DNA of 64,000 bases from Pseudomonas sp. Tri1 (GTDB lineage Bacteria; Pseudomonadota; Gammaproteobacteria; Pseudomonadales; Pseudomonadaceae): NCBI RefSeq assembly GCF_017968885.1, contig NZ_CP072913.1, positions 372,001 through 436,000 of the forward strand. Reading direction: 5' to 3'. A program made the translations under genes and the position numbers. The notes beneath the pieces were generated by a model that worked only from the letters and a program-made list of their open reading frames with translations, was not told where the DNA came from and did no database searches. Positions 1-7,575 of this stretch are shown here, in pieces; the first letter of the stretch is position 1, and the number at the start of each line of letters is the position of its first letter.

Positions 1-596
1 CGGTCCCAACGGTTGTCGCGGTCCATGGCGTAGTAGCGGCCGATGATGCTGGCGATGCGGCCCTTGCCAAGCGCCTGGAAGGTGGCGTCCAGCAGTTCGA
101 TCGACGAGGTGGCGCTTTTCGGCGGCGTGTCGCGGCCATCGAGGAAGGCGTGCAGATAGATTTTCTCGGCACCGCGCTTGAACGCCAGTTCGGCCATGGC
201 GATCAGGTGATCCTGGTGGCTGTGCACCCCACCGTCGGACAGCAGCCCCATGAAATGCACGGCCTTGCCGGCGGCCACGGCTTTATCCACGGCGGCGCAG
301 ATGGTCGGGTTCTCGAAGAATTCGCCGTCGCGGATCGCTTTGGTCACGCGGGTGAAGTCTTGATACACCACGCGGCCGGCGCCGAGGTTCATGTGGCCGA
401 CTTCGGAGTTGCCCATCTGCCCGTCCGGAAGGCCGACGTCCATGCCGCTGCCGGAGATCAGGCCGTTCGGCACGGTGGCCCACAAGCGGTCCAGCACAGG
501 CTTCTTGGCCGAATACACGGCGTTGGATTCGTGGCTGTCACTGTGACCGAAGCCGTCGAGAATCATCAGGACCAAAGGTTTAGGCGTGGTAGTCAT
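1..596 (-). CDS. gpmI: 2,3-bisphosphoglycerate-independent phosphoglycerate mutase, N-terminal part (cut by window edge)
   Basis: The enzyme interconverts 3- and 2-phosphoglycerate in glycolysis and gluconeogenesis, using Mn and a phosphoserine intermediate. Translation from the ATG at 596 gives [17 protein letters not shown], with the metal-ligand Asp in LDGFG. It continues through a Ser-Gly-Ser-Gly stretch (LISGSGMD), the segment [12 protein letters not shown] and [14 protein letters not shown], all typical of this alkaline-phosphatase-like family. About 198 of roughly 510 residues are present; the C-terminus lies beyond base 1. It is divergent from the rhodanese-like gene. Product identity is firm. 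Confidence 0.95.
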   Translation of the reverse strand, partial: MTTTPKPLVLMILDGFGHSDSHESNAVYSAKKPVLDRLWATVPNGLISGSGMDVGLPDGQMGNSEVGHMNLGAGRVVYQDFTRVTKAIRDGEFFENPTICAAVDKAVAAGKAVHFMGLLSDGGVHSHQDHLIAMAELAFKRGAEKIYLHAFLDGRDTPPKSATSSIELLDATFQALGKGRIASIIGRYYAMDRDNRWD

Positions 597-686
597 GGAA
601 TCCACTCGTGGCTGGTTAAAAGAAGACGATGGAAAAGGGACGGGCAGTTTAAAGGTAAGTTCCGACGGCGTCACCGCCGGGCGGGG

Positions 687-715
687 TTTGGCCGGCCTTG
701 TGTGCTGTGTATACT
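687..715 (+). promoter_or_regulatory. candidate sigma-70 promoter for the rhodanese-like/grxC/secB operon
   Basis: TTTGGC at 687-692 and TATACT at 710-715 are separated by 17 bases. The -10 is good and the -35 is weak. The predicted start is about 25-30 bases before the ATG at 749. Assigned by eye only. Confidence 0.4.
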
Positions 716-748
716 GGCCGACATTTTAACGCCCTGGAACCTCCTTCG

Positions 749-1162
749 ATGGTTGCTCACCTGATTGAATTTGCCACTAACCACTACATTCTCGTCGGTA
801 TCTTCGTCGTACTGCTGGCATTGCTGGTAGCCCATACGATGCAGGGCGGCGGTCGTAGCCTGAGTACCGGCGAGCTGACTGCGCTGGTCAACAAGGATGC
901 CGGCGTGGTGGTGGACATCCGCCCGAGCAAGGATTACGCCGCTGGTCACATTGTCGGGGCGGTGAACATCCCCCAGGACAAATTGATCGCGCGCATCGGT
1001 GAATTGGAAAAACACAAGGCCAAGACGCTGATTCTGGTGGACGCCCAGGGCCAGCACGCTGGTACTCACGCCCGCGAGCTGATGAAGTCCGGCTTCACCG
1101 CCGCCAAGCTGTCCGGTGGCGTTGCGAGCTGGAAAGCCGACAATCTGCCCCTGGTGAAGTGA
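749..1162 (+). CDS. membrane-anchored rhodanese-like protein, catalytic Cys absent
   Basis: This is a 137-residue protein with one N-terminal membrane segment (residues about 10-28) and a single rhodanese domain, recognisable from DIRPSKDYAAGHI and the closing GGVASWK. Active rhodaneses carry a Cys at the start of the loop after the central strand; here the loop reads LVDAQGQHAG, so no persulfide-forming Cys is present. Function is unknown, and sulfur transfer is unlikely. The ATG at 749 is preferred over an upstream in-frame start because the upstream part overlaps the promoter. It is two bases from grxC and then secB, a conserved Pseudomonas order resembling yibN-grxC-secB in enterobacteria. 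Confidence 0.85.
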   Translation: MVAHLIEFATNHYILVGIFVVLLALLVAHTMQGGGRSLSTGELTALVNKDAGVVVDIRPSKDYAAGHIVGAVNIPQDKLIARIGELEKHKAKTLILVDAQGQHAGTHARELMKSGFTAAKLSGGVASWKADNLPLVK

Positions 1163-1163
1163 G

Positions 1164-1418
1164 ATGACCCACGTCGTTGTCTATTCCAGCGATTACTGCC
1201 CCTATTGCTCCCGGGCCAAGTTCCTGCTCCAGAACAAAGGCGTGGCTTTCGAAGAGATCAAGGTCGACGGCAAGCCGCAGCTGCGCGCCGAAATGACCCA
1301 GAAGGCCGGGCGCACCTCCGTGCCGCAGATCTGGATCGGCAGCACCCACGTGGGCGGTTGTGATGATCTGTTCGCCCTGGAGCGCGCCGGCAAGCTCGAC
1401 GCGATGCTCAAGGCCTGA
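1164..1418 (+). CDS. grxC: glutaredoxin 3
   Basis: This 84-residue cytosolic dithiol glutaredoxin has the CPYC active site at residues 12-15. It also has the glutathione-binding TSVPQIWIG cis-Pro loop and the GGCDDL segment, all expected for GrxC. It reduces protein disulfides and glutathionylated proteins using glutathione. It starts two bases after the rhodanese-like gene and lies 40 bases before secB, so the three probably share a transcript. Length is normal. Confidence 0.95.
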   Translation: MTHVVVYSSDYCPYCSRAKFLLQNKGVAFEEIKVDGKPQLRAEMTQKAGRTSVPQIWIGSTHVGGCDDLFALERAGKLDAMLKA

Positions 1419-1458
1419 ATTTCCTATTAATAGAACCTGAAAGTAAGAAGGATCTGCG

Positions 1459-1941
1459 ATGACTGACCAACAGAACACAGCTGCCAGCGAAGAAGAAACC
1501 GCACCGCAATTCTCCTTGCAGCGCATTTATGTCCGTGACCTGTCCTTCGAGGCCCCGAAAAGCCCGGCGATCTTTCGCCAGCAGTGGGAGCCGAGCGTAG
1601 GCCTGGACCTGAACACCCGCCAGAAAGCTCTGGAAGATGACTTCCACGAAGTGGTGCTGACCCTGTCGGTGACCGTGAAGAATGGTGACGAAGTGGCGTT
1701 CATCGCCGAAGTGCAGCAGGCCGGGATCTTCCTGATCAAGAACCTGGATGCCGCTTCGATGAGCCACACCCTGGGTGCGTTCTGCCCGAACATCCTGTTC
1801 CCATACGCTCGCGAAACCCTGGACAGCCTGGTGACCCGCGGTTCGTTCCCGGCCCTGATGCTGGCCCCGGTGAACTTCGACGCCCTGTACGCCCAAGAGC
1901 TGCAACGCATGCAGCAAGAAGGCGGCGCGACCGTTCAGTAA
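1459..1941 (+). CDS. secB: protein-export chaperone SecB
   Basis: SecB is a tetrameric cytosolic chaperone that holds precursor proteins unfolded and passes them to SecA. The 160-residue product has the family signature [16 protein letters not shown] near the N-terminus. The C-terminal half contains [19 protein letters not shown] and [10 protein letters not shown], also typical. An AGAAGGA Shine-Dalgarno sits about 8 bases before the ATG. It is the last gene of the operon; a REP pair follows directly. Confidence 0.96.
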   Translation: MTDQQNTAASEEETAPQFSLQRIYVRDLSFEAPKSPAIFRQQWEPSVGLDLNTRQKALEDDFHEVVLTLSVTVKNGDEVAFIAEVQQAGIFLIKNLDAASMSHTLGAFCPNILFPYARETLDSLVTRGSFPALMLAPVNFDALYAQELQRMQQEGGATVQ

Positions 1942-1966
1942 GCGGCGCTGTCAGCCAGGCACAAGA

Positions 1967-2060
1967 CCTGTGGGAGCGAGCTTGCTCGCGATAGCGGTTG
2001 ATCAATCAGCATTGATGTTGACTGACTGGCCACCATCGCGAGCAAGCTCGCTCCCACAGG
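1967..2060. repeat. REP pair (REPIN), secB/trmL
   Basis: Two inverted copies of TGTGGGAGCGAGCTTGCTCG, facing each other, flank about 45 bases of unrelated sequence. It lies between convergent genes and could also act as a transcription end or mRNA stabiliser. Confidence 0.9.
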
Positions 2061-2080
2061 TGTTTCTGGCAGGCTGAAAT

Positions 2081-2536
2081 TCAAGCGAAACCGTTCTGCC
2101 GCCACGCCTCGTAGACAGCCACCGCCACGGTGTTGGACAGGTTCAGGCTGCGGCAGCCTTCGCGCATCGGTAGGCGCAGGCGTTGGTCGGCGGGCAGGGC
2201 GTCCAGCACCTCGGCCGGCAGGCCACGGCTTTCCGGGCCGAACAGGAATGCGTCGCCAGCGACGAAACTGGCGTCATGGAATGGCCGCGAACCCTTGGTG
2301 GTAAAGGCGAACAGGCGCGGATGCCCTAGACTTTCCAGACAACTGGCGAGGTCGGCGTGACGCTGCAAGGTGGCATACTCATGGTAGTCGAGGCCGGCTC
2401 GGCGCAGGCGCTTGTCGTCCATCTCGAAACCCAGTGGTTCGATCAAATGCAGGTGGCAGCCGCTGTTGGCGCACAGCCTGATGACATTGCCGGTGTTCGG
2501 CGGAATTTCCGGTTGAAAAAGGATGACGTGAAACAT
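2081..2536 (-). CDS. trmL: tRNA (cytidine(34)-2'-O)-methyltransferase
   Basis: This SPOUT-class enzyme 2'-O-methylates the wobble nucleotide of tRNA-Leu isoacceptors. The 151-residue product begins MFHVILFQPEIPPNTGN and contains LHLIEPLGFEMDDKRLRRAG. The knotted SAM site appears as LFGPESRGLP, followed by LPMREGCRSLNLSNTVAVAVYE. These motifs and the length match TrmL. The reading frame stays open upstream through the 38-bp repeats, but the family N-terminus fixes the ATG at 2536. It overlaps the start of the divergent small protein by two bases. Confidence 0.95.
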   Translation of the reverse strand: MFHVILFQPEIPPNTGNVIRLCANSGCHLHLIEPLGFEMDDKRLRRAGLDYHEYATLQRHADLASCLESLGHPRLFAFTTKGSRPFHDASFVAGDAFLFGPESRGLPAEVLDALPADQRLRLPMREGCRSLNLSNTVAVAVYEAWRQNGFA

Positions 2537-2975
2537 GCACGGCTCCGCAGATAAAGATGAGCGGCATTCTACGCTGCAAACTGATGAACGTTCGAAGCTA
2601 ATGCCTCGGGTGATGGGCTCCCTGGCGATCTTCGGCGTGATGGTCGGGCTGATGATTGGCCGCCTGACCACGCCCGACCCGAGCGAGCTGCAACGGATCG
2701 AAGTGACTGACGGGGCCTTGGTGGCTTGGTTCAACAACGAACCCAAGCTGCACGGGGAAGTCATTGACGGCTCGGTGGCTCTGTTGTTCGAAGCAGAAGG
2801 TCGACCGGAGAAAGGCCAACTCAAGCTCAACGGCAAGGACGTGAACTGGCGGGTGCGTTTGAGTGACAAGGGGTTGTTGCTGACGCTGGTAGCGGCGCGT
2901 CCGTTGCGGGGGGAGTGGGCCGGCAGCGAAGTCGATGATCGCTGGCGGCTGGAGATCCATCTCCAGGAGCAATAA
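2535..2975 (+). CDS. hypothetical protein with one membrane anchor
   Basis: The frame encodes up to 146 residues. One hydrophobic segment, SLAIFGVMVGLMIG (about residues 28-42), is followed by a predicted extracytoplasmic beta-rich domain with no motif I recognise. Two starts are possible: ATG 2535, which overlaps the start of trmL, or ATG 2601 (124 residues), which puts the membrane segment right at the N-terminus and seems more natural. Its position between trmL and ntrC agrees with a conserved Pseudomonas hypothetical. No function is assigned. Confidence 0.7.
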   Translation: MHGSADKDERHSTLQTDERSKLMPRVMGSLAIFGVMVGLMIGRLTTPDPSELQRIEVTDGALVAWFNNEPKLHGEVIDGSVALLFEAEGRPEKGQLKLNGKDVNWRVRLSDKGLLLTLVAARPLRGEWAGSEVDDRWRLEIHLQEQ

Positions 2976-2979
2976 AAGA

Positions 2980-3163
2980 GGGAATCCCCGGCCTGCCTGT
3001 ACCAAGGTCCCCAAAACGGGAGGGCTCGCGCTCGGCGCATAGCCCTTGGTGTAAAGAAGGGAAACCTTGACCTGCCTGTATCAAGGCCCCCAAAACAGTG
3101 GGCTCGATGAGCCCGGTATAAAATGGGGAATCCCCGGCCTGCCTGTACCAAGGTCCCCGAAAC
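2980..3163. repeat. three direct copies of a 38-bp repeat
   Basis: Copies lie at 2980-3017, 3059-3096 and 3126-3163, each 38 bases long. They begin GGGAAnCC and share the core CCTGCCTGTAnCAAGG and the end CCCCnAAAC. Copies 1 and 3 are nearly identical; copy 2 has several changes. Start-to-start distances are 79 and 67 bases. Spacers 1 and 2 both contain a GGGCTCG...AGCCC hairpin. It is unlike the REP family elsewhere in the window. Confidence 0.85.
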
Positions 3164-3235
3164 TGGGTAGTGATTGAGTTATTGCAGGGGGCGTGCCAGT
3201 TTTTAATGGCTTGTCACAAAAAATCTGCTGATGGT

Positions 3236-3269
3236 GCGAAAAGCCCCGTATTCCGGGGCTTTTTCTTTT
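3236..3269. terminator. rho-independent terminator, convergent
   Basis: AAGCCCCG and CGGGGCTT pair around a short loop, with T-rich sequence after the stem and A-rich sequence before it, so it can work in both directions. It lies between the + strand small protein and the - strand ntrC. Confidence 0.85.
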
Positions 3270-3373
3270 GTATGGGCTGTTTTTTTCCGCGTTTACCGGT
3301 TGGCTGAGGCTCGCGCGGCATGCGCAATTGCGGTTCGCCGTGCATTGATGCGGTGCATGAAGCCTTTAAAAGC

Positions 3374-3464
3374 ATCGCGAGCAAGCTCGCTCCCACAATG
3401 TATTTTCGGTGTTCGCGAGCGCGTGAACACCACTGAACCCTGTGGGAGCGAGCTTGCTCGCGAT
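3374..3464. repeat. REP pair, opposite arrangement
   Basis: The left copy is ATCGCGAGCAAGCTCGCTCC and the right copy its inverse, so the pair points outward compared with the one after secB. About 43 bases lie between. It is just beyond the 3' end of ntrC. Confidence 0.9.
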
Positions 3465-3499
3465 TGGGTCTTCAAATGCAGCGAAGGGTTACAGAGCGA

Positions 3500-4936
3500 T
3501 CAGCCCTCATCCCCATCATCATCATCCCCACCATCGACCTTCATCCCCAATTCCTTGATCTTGCGGGTCAAGGTATTGCGCCCCCAGCCAAGCAATACGG
3601 CGGCGTCGCGACGGCGACCGGCGGTGTGCTTGAGGGCGGTTTCGATCATGATCCGCTCGAAACTCGGCACGGCGCTGTCCAGCAGGCTCGATTGGCCGCG
3701 GGACAGGGCCTGGTCGGCCCACTGGCGCAAGGCTTGCTCCCAGTTGGTCACTGGGGCCGAGTCCTGCGGCAGGCTCAGCAGTTCCGGAGGCAGGTCGCTG
3801 ATGTGCACTTCACGACCCGACGCCATCACCGTAATCCAGCGGCAGGTATTCTCCAGCTGGCGCACGTTGCCCGGCCACGGCAAGTTCTTGAGGTATTCCT
3901 CGGTTTCGCCCTTGAGCAGCTTGGGCTCCACCGCCAGTTCCTGGGCCGCGCGGCTGAGGAAGTGGCGGGCCAGGGTCGGGATGTCTTCGCGACGATCCGC
4001 CAGGCGCGGGATATGAATGCGGATCACGTTCAGGCGGTGGAACAAGTCTTCGCGGAACTTGCCAGCGTGAACCAGGGTTTCCAGGTTCTGGTGGGTCGCG
4101 GCGATGATGCGCACATCGACCTTGACCGGCGTATGCCCGCCCACCCGATAGAACTCACCGTCCGCCAGTACGCGCAACAAGCGAGTCTGGGTGTCGGCCG
4201 GCATGTCGCCGATTTCATCGAGGAACAACGTGCCGCCGTCGGCTTGTTCGAAGCGTCCGCGCCGCAGGTTGGCCGCGCCGGTGAACGCGCCTTTTTCGTG
4301 GCCGAACAACTCGGATTCCATCAGGTCCTTGGGAATTGCCGCCATGTTCAGTGCGATGAACGGCGATGCCGCCCGTGGGCTGTGGCGGTGCAGGGCGTGG
4401 GCCACCAGTTCTTTACCAGTGCCGGATTCGCCGTTGATCAGCACGGTGATGTTGGAGTGGCTCAGGCGCCCGATGGCGCGAAACACTTCCTGCATCGCCG
4501 GCGCTTCGCCGATGATTTCCGGGGTGCGGGCCAGGGCCGGCACCTCTTCCATGCCTTGTTGTTCCTGGGCGTGTTGATTGGCGCGCTTGACCAGCGACAC
4601 TGCTTCATCAACGTCGAATGGCTTGGGCAAGTACTCAAAGGCCCCGCCCTGGTAGGACGCCACGGCGCTGTCCAGGTCGGAATGGGCGGTCATGATGATC
4701 ACCGGTAGCCGCGGATGCTGCTCGCGAATCCGCGCCAACAGGTCCAGGCCGCTGGCGCCAGGCATGCGGATGTCGGAGATGATGACGTCCGGCTGCTGAC
4801 GCGCCAGGCGACTCATCACCCCATCGGCGCTGTCGAAGCTCTGGGTGGTCATGCCTTCCTGTTGCAAGGCTTTTTCCAGGACCCAACGGATAGAACGGTC
4901 GTCATCGACGATCCACACGGTTTCACTACGGCTCAT
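3500..4936 (-). CDS. ntrC: nitrogen regulation response regulator NtrC
   Basis: NtrC is the sigma-54 activator of nitrogen-scavenging genes, phosphorylated by NtrB. The 478 residues contain a receiver domain with acidic residues 11-13 and phospho-acceptor Asp55 (ISDIRMPG). The AAA+ domain follows, with Walker A GESGTGKEL, the sigma-54 contact loop GAFTGA and Walker B TLFLDEIGDMP. A Fis-type helix-turn-helix ends the protein (RRDAAVLLGWGRNTLTRKI). The C-terminus closes in an acidic Asp/Gly tail, DGGDDDDGDEG. The start overlaps the end of ntrB by four bases, so the two are translationally coupled. Confidence 0.97.
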   Translation of the reverse strand: MSRSETVWIVDDDRSIRWVLEKALQQEGMTTQSFDSADGVMSRLARQQPDVIISDIRMPGASGLDLLARIREQHPRLPVIIMTAHSDLDSAVASYQGGAFEYLPKPFDVDEAVSLVKRANQHAQEQQGMEEVPALARTPEIIGEAPAMQEVFRAIGRLSHSNITVLINGESGTGKELVAHALHRHSPRAASPFIALNMAAIPKDLMESELFGHEKGAFTGAANLRRGRFEQADGGTLFLDEIGDMPADTQTRLLRVLADGEFYRVGGHTPVKVDVRIIAATHQNLETLVHAGKFREDLFHRLNVIRIHIPRLADRREDIPTLARHFLSRAAQELAVEPKLLKGETEEYLKNLPWPGNVRQLENTCRWITVMASGREVHISDLPPELLSLPQDSAPVTNWEQALRQWADQALSRGQSSLLDSAVPSFERIMIETALKHTAGRRRDAAVLLGWGRNTLTRKIKELGMKVDGGDDDDGDEG

Positions 4937-6018
4937 GTCGATGTGGCTCCTTGTTCCAGTGGCAGGAAGATCGAGAAAGTGGTGTGGCCGGGGTGGCTTT
5001 CACATTCGATCAAGCCCTGATGCTGACTGATGATGTTCTGGGCGATGGCCAGGCCCAGTCCGGTACCGTCCGGACGACCGCTGACCATGGGAAAGAAAAT
5101 GGTTTCCTGCAGTTCCGCAGGGATGCCCGGGCCGTTGTCGATGATTTCGATCTTGGTCACCAGGCGATGGCGCACGTGGCCGATGGTGAACTGGCGCATG
5201 GCCCGGGTGCGCAGGCTGATGCGGCCCAGGCGCAGCTCGTTCTGGCTGCTGATGGCCTGCATCGCGTTGCGCACGATGTTCAGTACCGCCTGGATCATCT
5301 GCTCGCGGTCGATCAAGACGTCTGGAATGCTCGGATCGTAGTCGCGCACCAAGGTGATGCAACCTTGGCTTTCGGCTTCCACCAGGCTGCCGACACGCTC
5401 CAGCACTTCGTGGACGTTGCACATCGCCAGGGACGGTAGCTTGTTCGAGCCGAGCATGCGGTCCACCAGGTTTCGCAAGCGGTCGGCTTCCTCGATGATG
5501 ACGTTGGTGTAGTCCTTGAGGCTTTCTTCCGGCAGTTCACGGGCGAGCAACTGCGCGGCGCCGCGAATTCCGCCGAGGGGGTTCTTGATTTCATGGGCCA
5601 GGCCGCGCACCAGCATCTTGCTGGTTTCCTGCTTGGACAACTGGGCCTCCTCCTTGGTGATGCGCAGCAGGCGATCACGCGGGTGCACTTCCAGCAGCAG
5701 CAAGGTGGCGCCGTTGTTCAGGATTGGTGTGACCGCGTAATCCACCGTCAGGGTCTGGCCGGTCAGTGCGGTGAGCATGGCTTCGCGCTTGGTGAATGGA
5801 TGAGCCTGCTCCACCGCTTGGCGAAGGGAGTTGAGCGCTTCGGCAGACTCGGTGAACAACTCACTGATGAACTGCCCATGGCTGCGCTGGCCGCTAACGG
5901 CCAGGAGCATTTCCGCCGCCGGGTTCATGTACTCGAGGCGCAGTTCGGCGTCGAGCAGGATGGTCGCGGTGGTGAGGTTGTCGAGTAGCAAGCGGTGTAG
6001 TGCGTCGCTAATGGTCAT
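4933..6018 (-). CDS. ntrB: nitrogen regulation sensor kinase/phosphatase NtrB
   Basis: NtrB is the cytoplasmic, PII-controlled histidine kinase that phosphorylates or dephosphorylates NtrC. The 361 residues comprise an N-terminal PAS domain (YMNPAAEMLLAVSG) and a dimerisation domain with His142 in the H-box LAHEIKNPLGG. A GHKL ATPase domain follows, with N-box VLNIVRNAMQA, G1 IIDNGPGIP and G2 GTGLGLAI. It has no membrane segments, as expected. It is the first gene of ntrBC and is preceded by a candidate NtrC box and sigma-54-like promoter. Confidence 0.97.
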   Translation of the reverse strand: MTISDALHRLLLDNLTTATILLDAELRLEYMNPAAEMLLAVSGQRSHGQFISELFTESAEALNSLRQAVEQAHPFTKREAMLTALTGQTLTVDYAVTPILNNGATLLLLEVHPRDRLLRITKEEAQLSKQETSKMLVRGLAHEIKNPLGGIRGAAQLLARELPEESLKDYTNVIIEEADRLRNLVDRMLGSNKLPSLAMCNVHEVLERVGSLVEAESQGCITLVRDYDPSIPDVLIDREQMIQAVLNIVRNAMQAISSQNELRLGRISLRTRAMRQFTIGHVRHRLVTKIEIIDNGPGIPAELQETIFFPMVSGRPDGTGLGLAIAQNIISQHQGLIECESHPGHTTFSIFLPLEQGATST

Positions 6019-6075
6019 CAGGACCTCTTTTGGAGCGTAGCAAGCACGCGTATGACGCGCTGGTACAAGGAAAAT

Positions 6076-6090
6076 GCAAAAACCAAACCA
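6076..6090 (-). promoter_or_regulatory. possible sigma-54 promoter of ntrBC
   Basis: Read on the - strand the sequence is TGGTTTGGTTTTTGC. It has the invariant GG and GC separated by exactly ten bases and ends TTTGC, but TTT replaces the usual CAC after GG. It lies 58 bases before the ntrB start and about 130 bases downstream of an NtrC-type palindrome. Promising but imperfect. Confidence 0.4.
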
Positions 6091-6217
6091 AGGCTCCGAA
6101 AAGAAGCGTTTAGAGCCTCAAAAGGGCTTTATTCGCCCGTTTACGTGGCGTTCTGCCAGTTTTTGCGGGTACTTTCGAACCAAATTGGGTTGAAATCTGG
6201 GAAGGGTGCAAACACAT

Positions 6218-6232
6218 GCACCAATATAGTGC
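6218..6232. promoter_or_regulatory. NtrC-type binding site upstream of ntrBC
   Basis: GCACCAATATAGTGC fits the NtrC enhancer palindrome GCACCA-N3-TGGTGC with one mismatch. It lies about 200 bases before ntrB, a normal enhancer distance for sigma-54 activation, and suggests autoregulation by NtrC. Confidence 0.7.
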
Positions 6233-6248
6233 GCAAACCTGAACGGTG

Positions 6249-6872
6249 TTAGAAGAACGGCAGGATGCTGCTTTTCTCTTCTTCGGGTTTATCGGCGAGG
6301 GGGCATTCGGGGCGTTGGCCATAATCGGCGGTGGCGCAGGGCTTGATACGGCGCTTCTGCGCCAAGGACGTACGTTGCATGTGGAACGGCTGGTTGGCGG
6401 TACGTTCGACGATGCGGTCTTGCTCATCGAGGATTTCCACCGCCAGATGATGGCTGCCTCGGTCAATGTTACTCAAGGCAAACACTGGGCTGGGTCCCGG
6501 TGCGCCGGTAGGTTGGCCATCGAGTAGCAGACGGTAGCGGTGGCCCTTTTGCAATCCGGGTTCGCTGGTGACACTGACGATCAATTCTCCGGCGGTACTG
6601 CGAATCGTGGCGTCCGGCTCCGGGATCAATAGCCGGAGCATTTCATAACGAAAAAGCGGCTCGGGCAGGTTCTTCGCTGTTGGCACCGGTGCTGCGCTGG
6701 CGGGAGGCGGCGGCATCCGATTGCCAGGTGGTAGCTCAACTTTTCGGGCATTGCCGGGTCGCGGCTGATCGGTGAAGACGCGATTGCCTTGGGCGTCTAT
6801 GTAGGTATAGACCTGCGCCACGCCCGGCTGCGCGGCCAGCGCGAGGCCCAGCGCGAGCAGCCAGCGGATCAT
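6249..6872 (-). CDS. exported DUF4124 protein (downstream paralogue)
   Basis: This 207-residue protein has a cleavable signal peptide (LLALGLALAAQPGVAQ). The N-terminal DUF4124 motif VYTYIDAQGNRVFTDQP is followed by a Pro-rich linker and a beta-sandwich-like C-terminal half with RLLLDGQPTG and NIDRGSHHLAVEI. It probably acts in the periplasm, but the molecular role of DUF4124 proteins is unknown. Its start overlaps the end of the next gene by four bases, and the two share the same architecture, so they are a tandem duplicate. They form a - strand pair upstream of ntrBC. Confidence 0.85.
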   Translation of the reverse strand: MIRWLLALGLALAAQPGVAQVYTYIDAQGNRVFTDQPRPGNARKVELPPGNRMPPPPASAAPVPTAKNLPEPLFRYEMLRLLIPEPDATIRSTAGELIVSVTSEPGLQKGHRYRLLLDGQPTGAPGPSPVFALSNIDRGSHHLAVEILDEQDRIVERTANQPFHMQRTSLAQKRRIKPCATADYGQRPECPLADKPEEEKSSILPFF

Positions 6873-7387
6873 GGCTGGTGCACCCGCTGCACGGTGAAGG
6901 TCACGGTTTCGCTCTGTTGCACGAGCGTGTCCCCGTCGATGACTTGAACCGCCAGGCTATGCTCGCCCCGATCGATATTCACCAATTGCAGGCGCGGTAC
7001 ATTGGTTGGCTGGCCGTAGGGTTGGCCGTCCAGCAGCAGGCGGAACAGCTGAGGGCTTTGCAGGCGCGGTTGGGCGCGGACGCCAACGGTGAAAGTACCG
7101 TTATTGGCGCGCAAGGCCTCCTCGGTGGGGATATTTGTCAGCTCCAGCACCTCATAGGCATTGCGCGGCTCGTCCTTGGCGATGGGGTCCGTGGGTGCGT
7201 CCGAGCTGGTTGAGGGCTGGCGTTCGATACTGTTGAGCGGCGGCAGTTCCACCGTCTGGGCCGGTACACCTTGGGGCGGCTGGTTGCTGTAGGCGGTGTT
7301 GCCGTCGGCGTCGGTGTACTTGTAGATCTGCGCGGCGGCAGGCAACGCCAACAGCAGCAACAGAATGATTGAAAAACCACGACCCAT
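6869..7387 (-). CDS. exported DUF4124 protein (upstream paralogue)
   Basis: This 172-residue protein has signal peptide MGRGFSIILLLLLALPAAA. DUF4124 motif IYKYTDADGNTAYSNQP is followed by a linker and the same C-terminal half as its neighbour (RLLLDGQPYG, NIDRGEHSLAVQV). The ATG at 7387 is chosen because it places the signal peptide at the N-terminus; the frame is open 13 codons further upstream. Function is unknown. The C-terminal domain looks like an Ig/fibronectin-type fold, which is an inference from its alternating hydrophobic pattern. Confidence 0.85.
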   Translation of the reverse strand: MGRGFSIILLLLLALPAAAQIYKYTDADGNTAYSNQPPQGVPAQTVELPPLNSIERQPSTSSDAPTDPIAKDEPRNAYEVLELTNIPTEEALRANNGTFTVGVRAQPRLQSPQLFRLLLDGQPYGQPTNVPRLQLVNIDRGEHSLAVQVIDGDTLVQQSETVTFTVQRVHQP

Positions 7388-7470
7388 GGAAAATTGACCG
7401 AAACGAAAAGTGATGGGTTGCAGCATAGGTCAGGTGAAGCGGTTGGCCCAAGTTGTTGCCCTCAATCCCC

Positions 7471-7560
7471 TGTGGGAGCGAGCTTGCTCGCGATGGCGGT
7501 GTGTCAGTCGCCAGGATGTTGGATGTGCTGGCCTCATCGCGAGCAAGCTCGCTCCCACAG
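7471..7560. repeat. REP pair (REPIN)
   Basis: Two inverted TGTGGGAGCGAGCTTGCTCG copies flank about 42 bases. It lies between the chorismate mutase 3' end and the DUF4124 pair. Confidence 0.9.
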
Positions 7561-7575
7561 GGTGGATTGTTGTCT

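Noticed and set aside
2081..3151. 356-codon extension of trmL through the repeats
   Set aside because: The first 205 codons cross another gene and the 38-bp repeats; TrmL homology starts at MFHVILFQPE, codon 206.
2980..3163. CRISPR array
   Set aside because: Only three copies, unequal spacers with hairpins, no cas genes. The REP pairs are inverted, not direct, repeats.
3236..3269. tRNA-like or riboswitch structure near 3236-3269
   Set aside because: The stem-loop is a plain terminator with flanking T/A runs.
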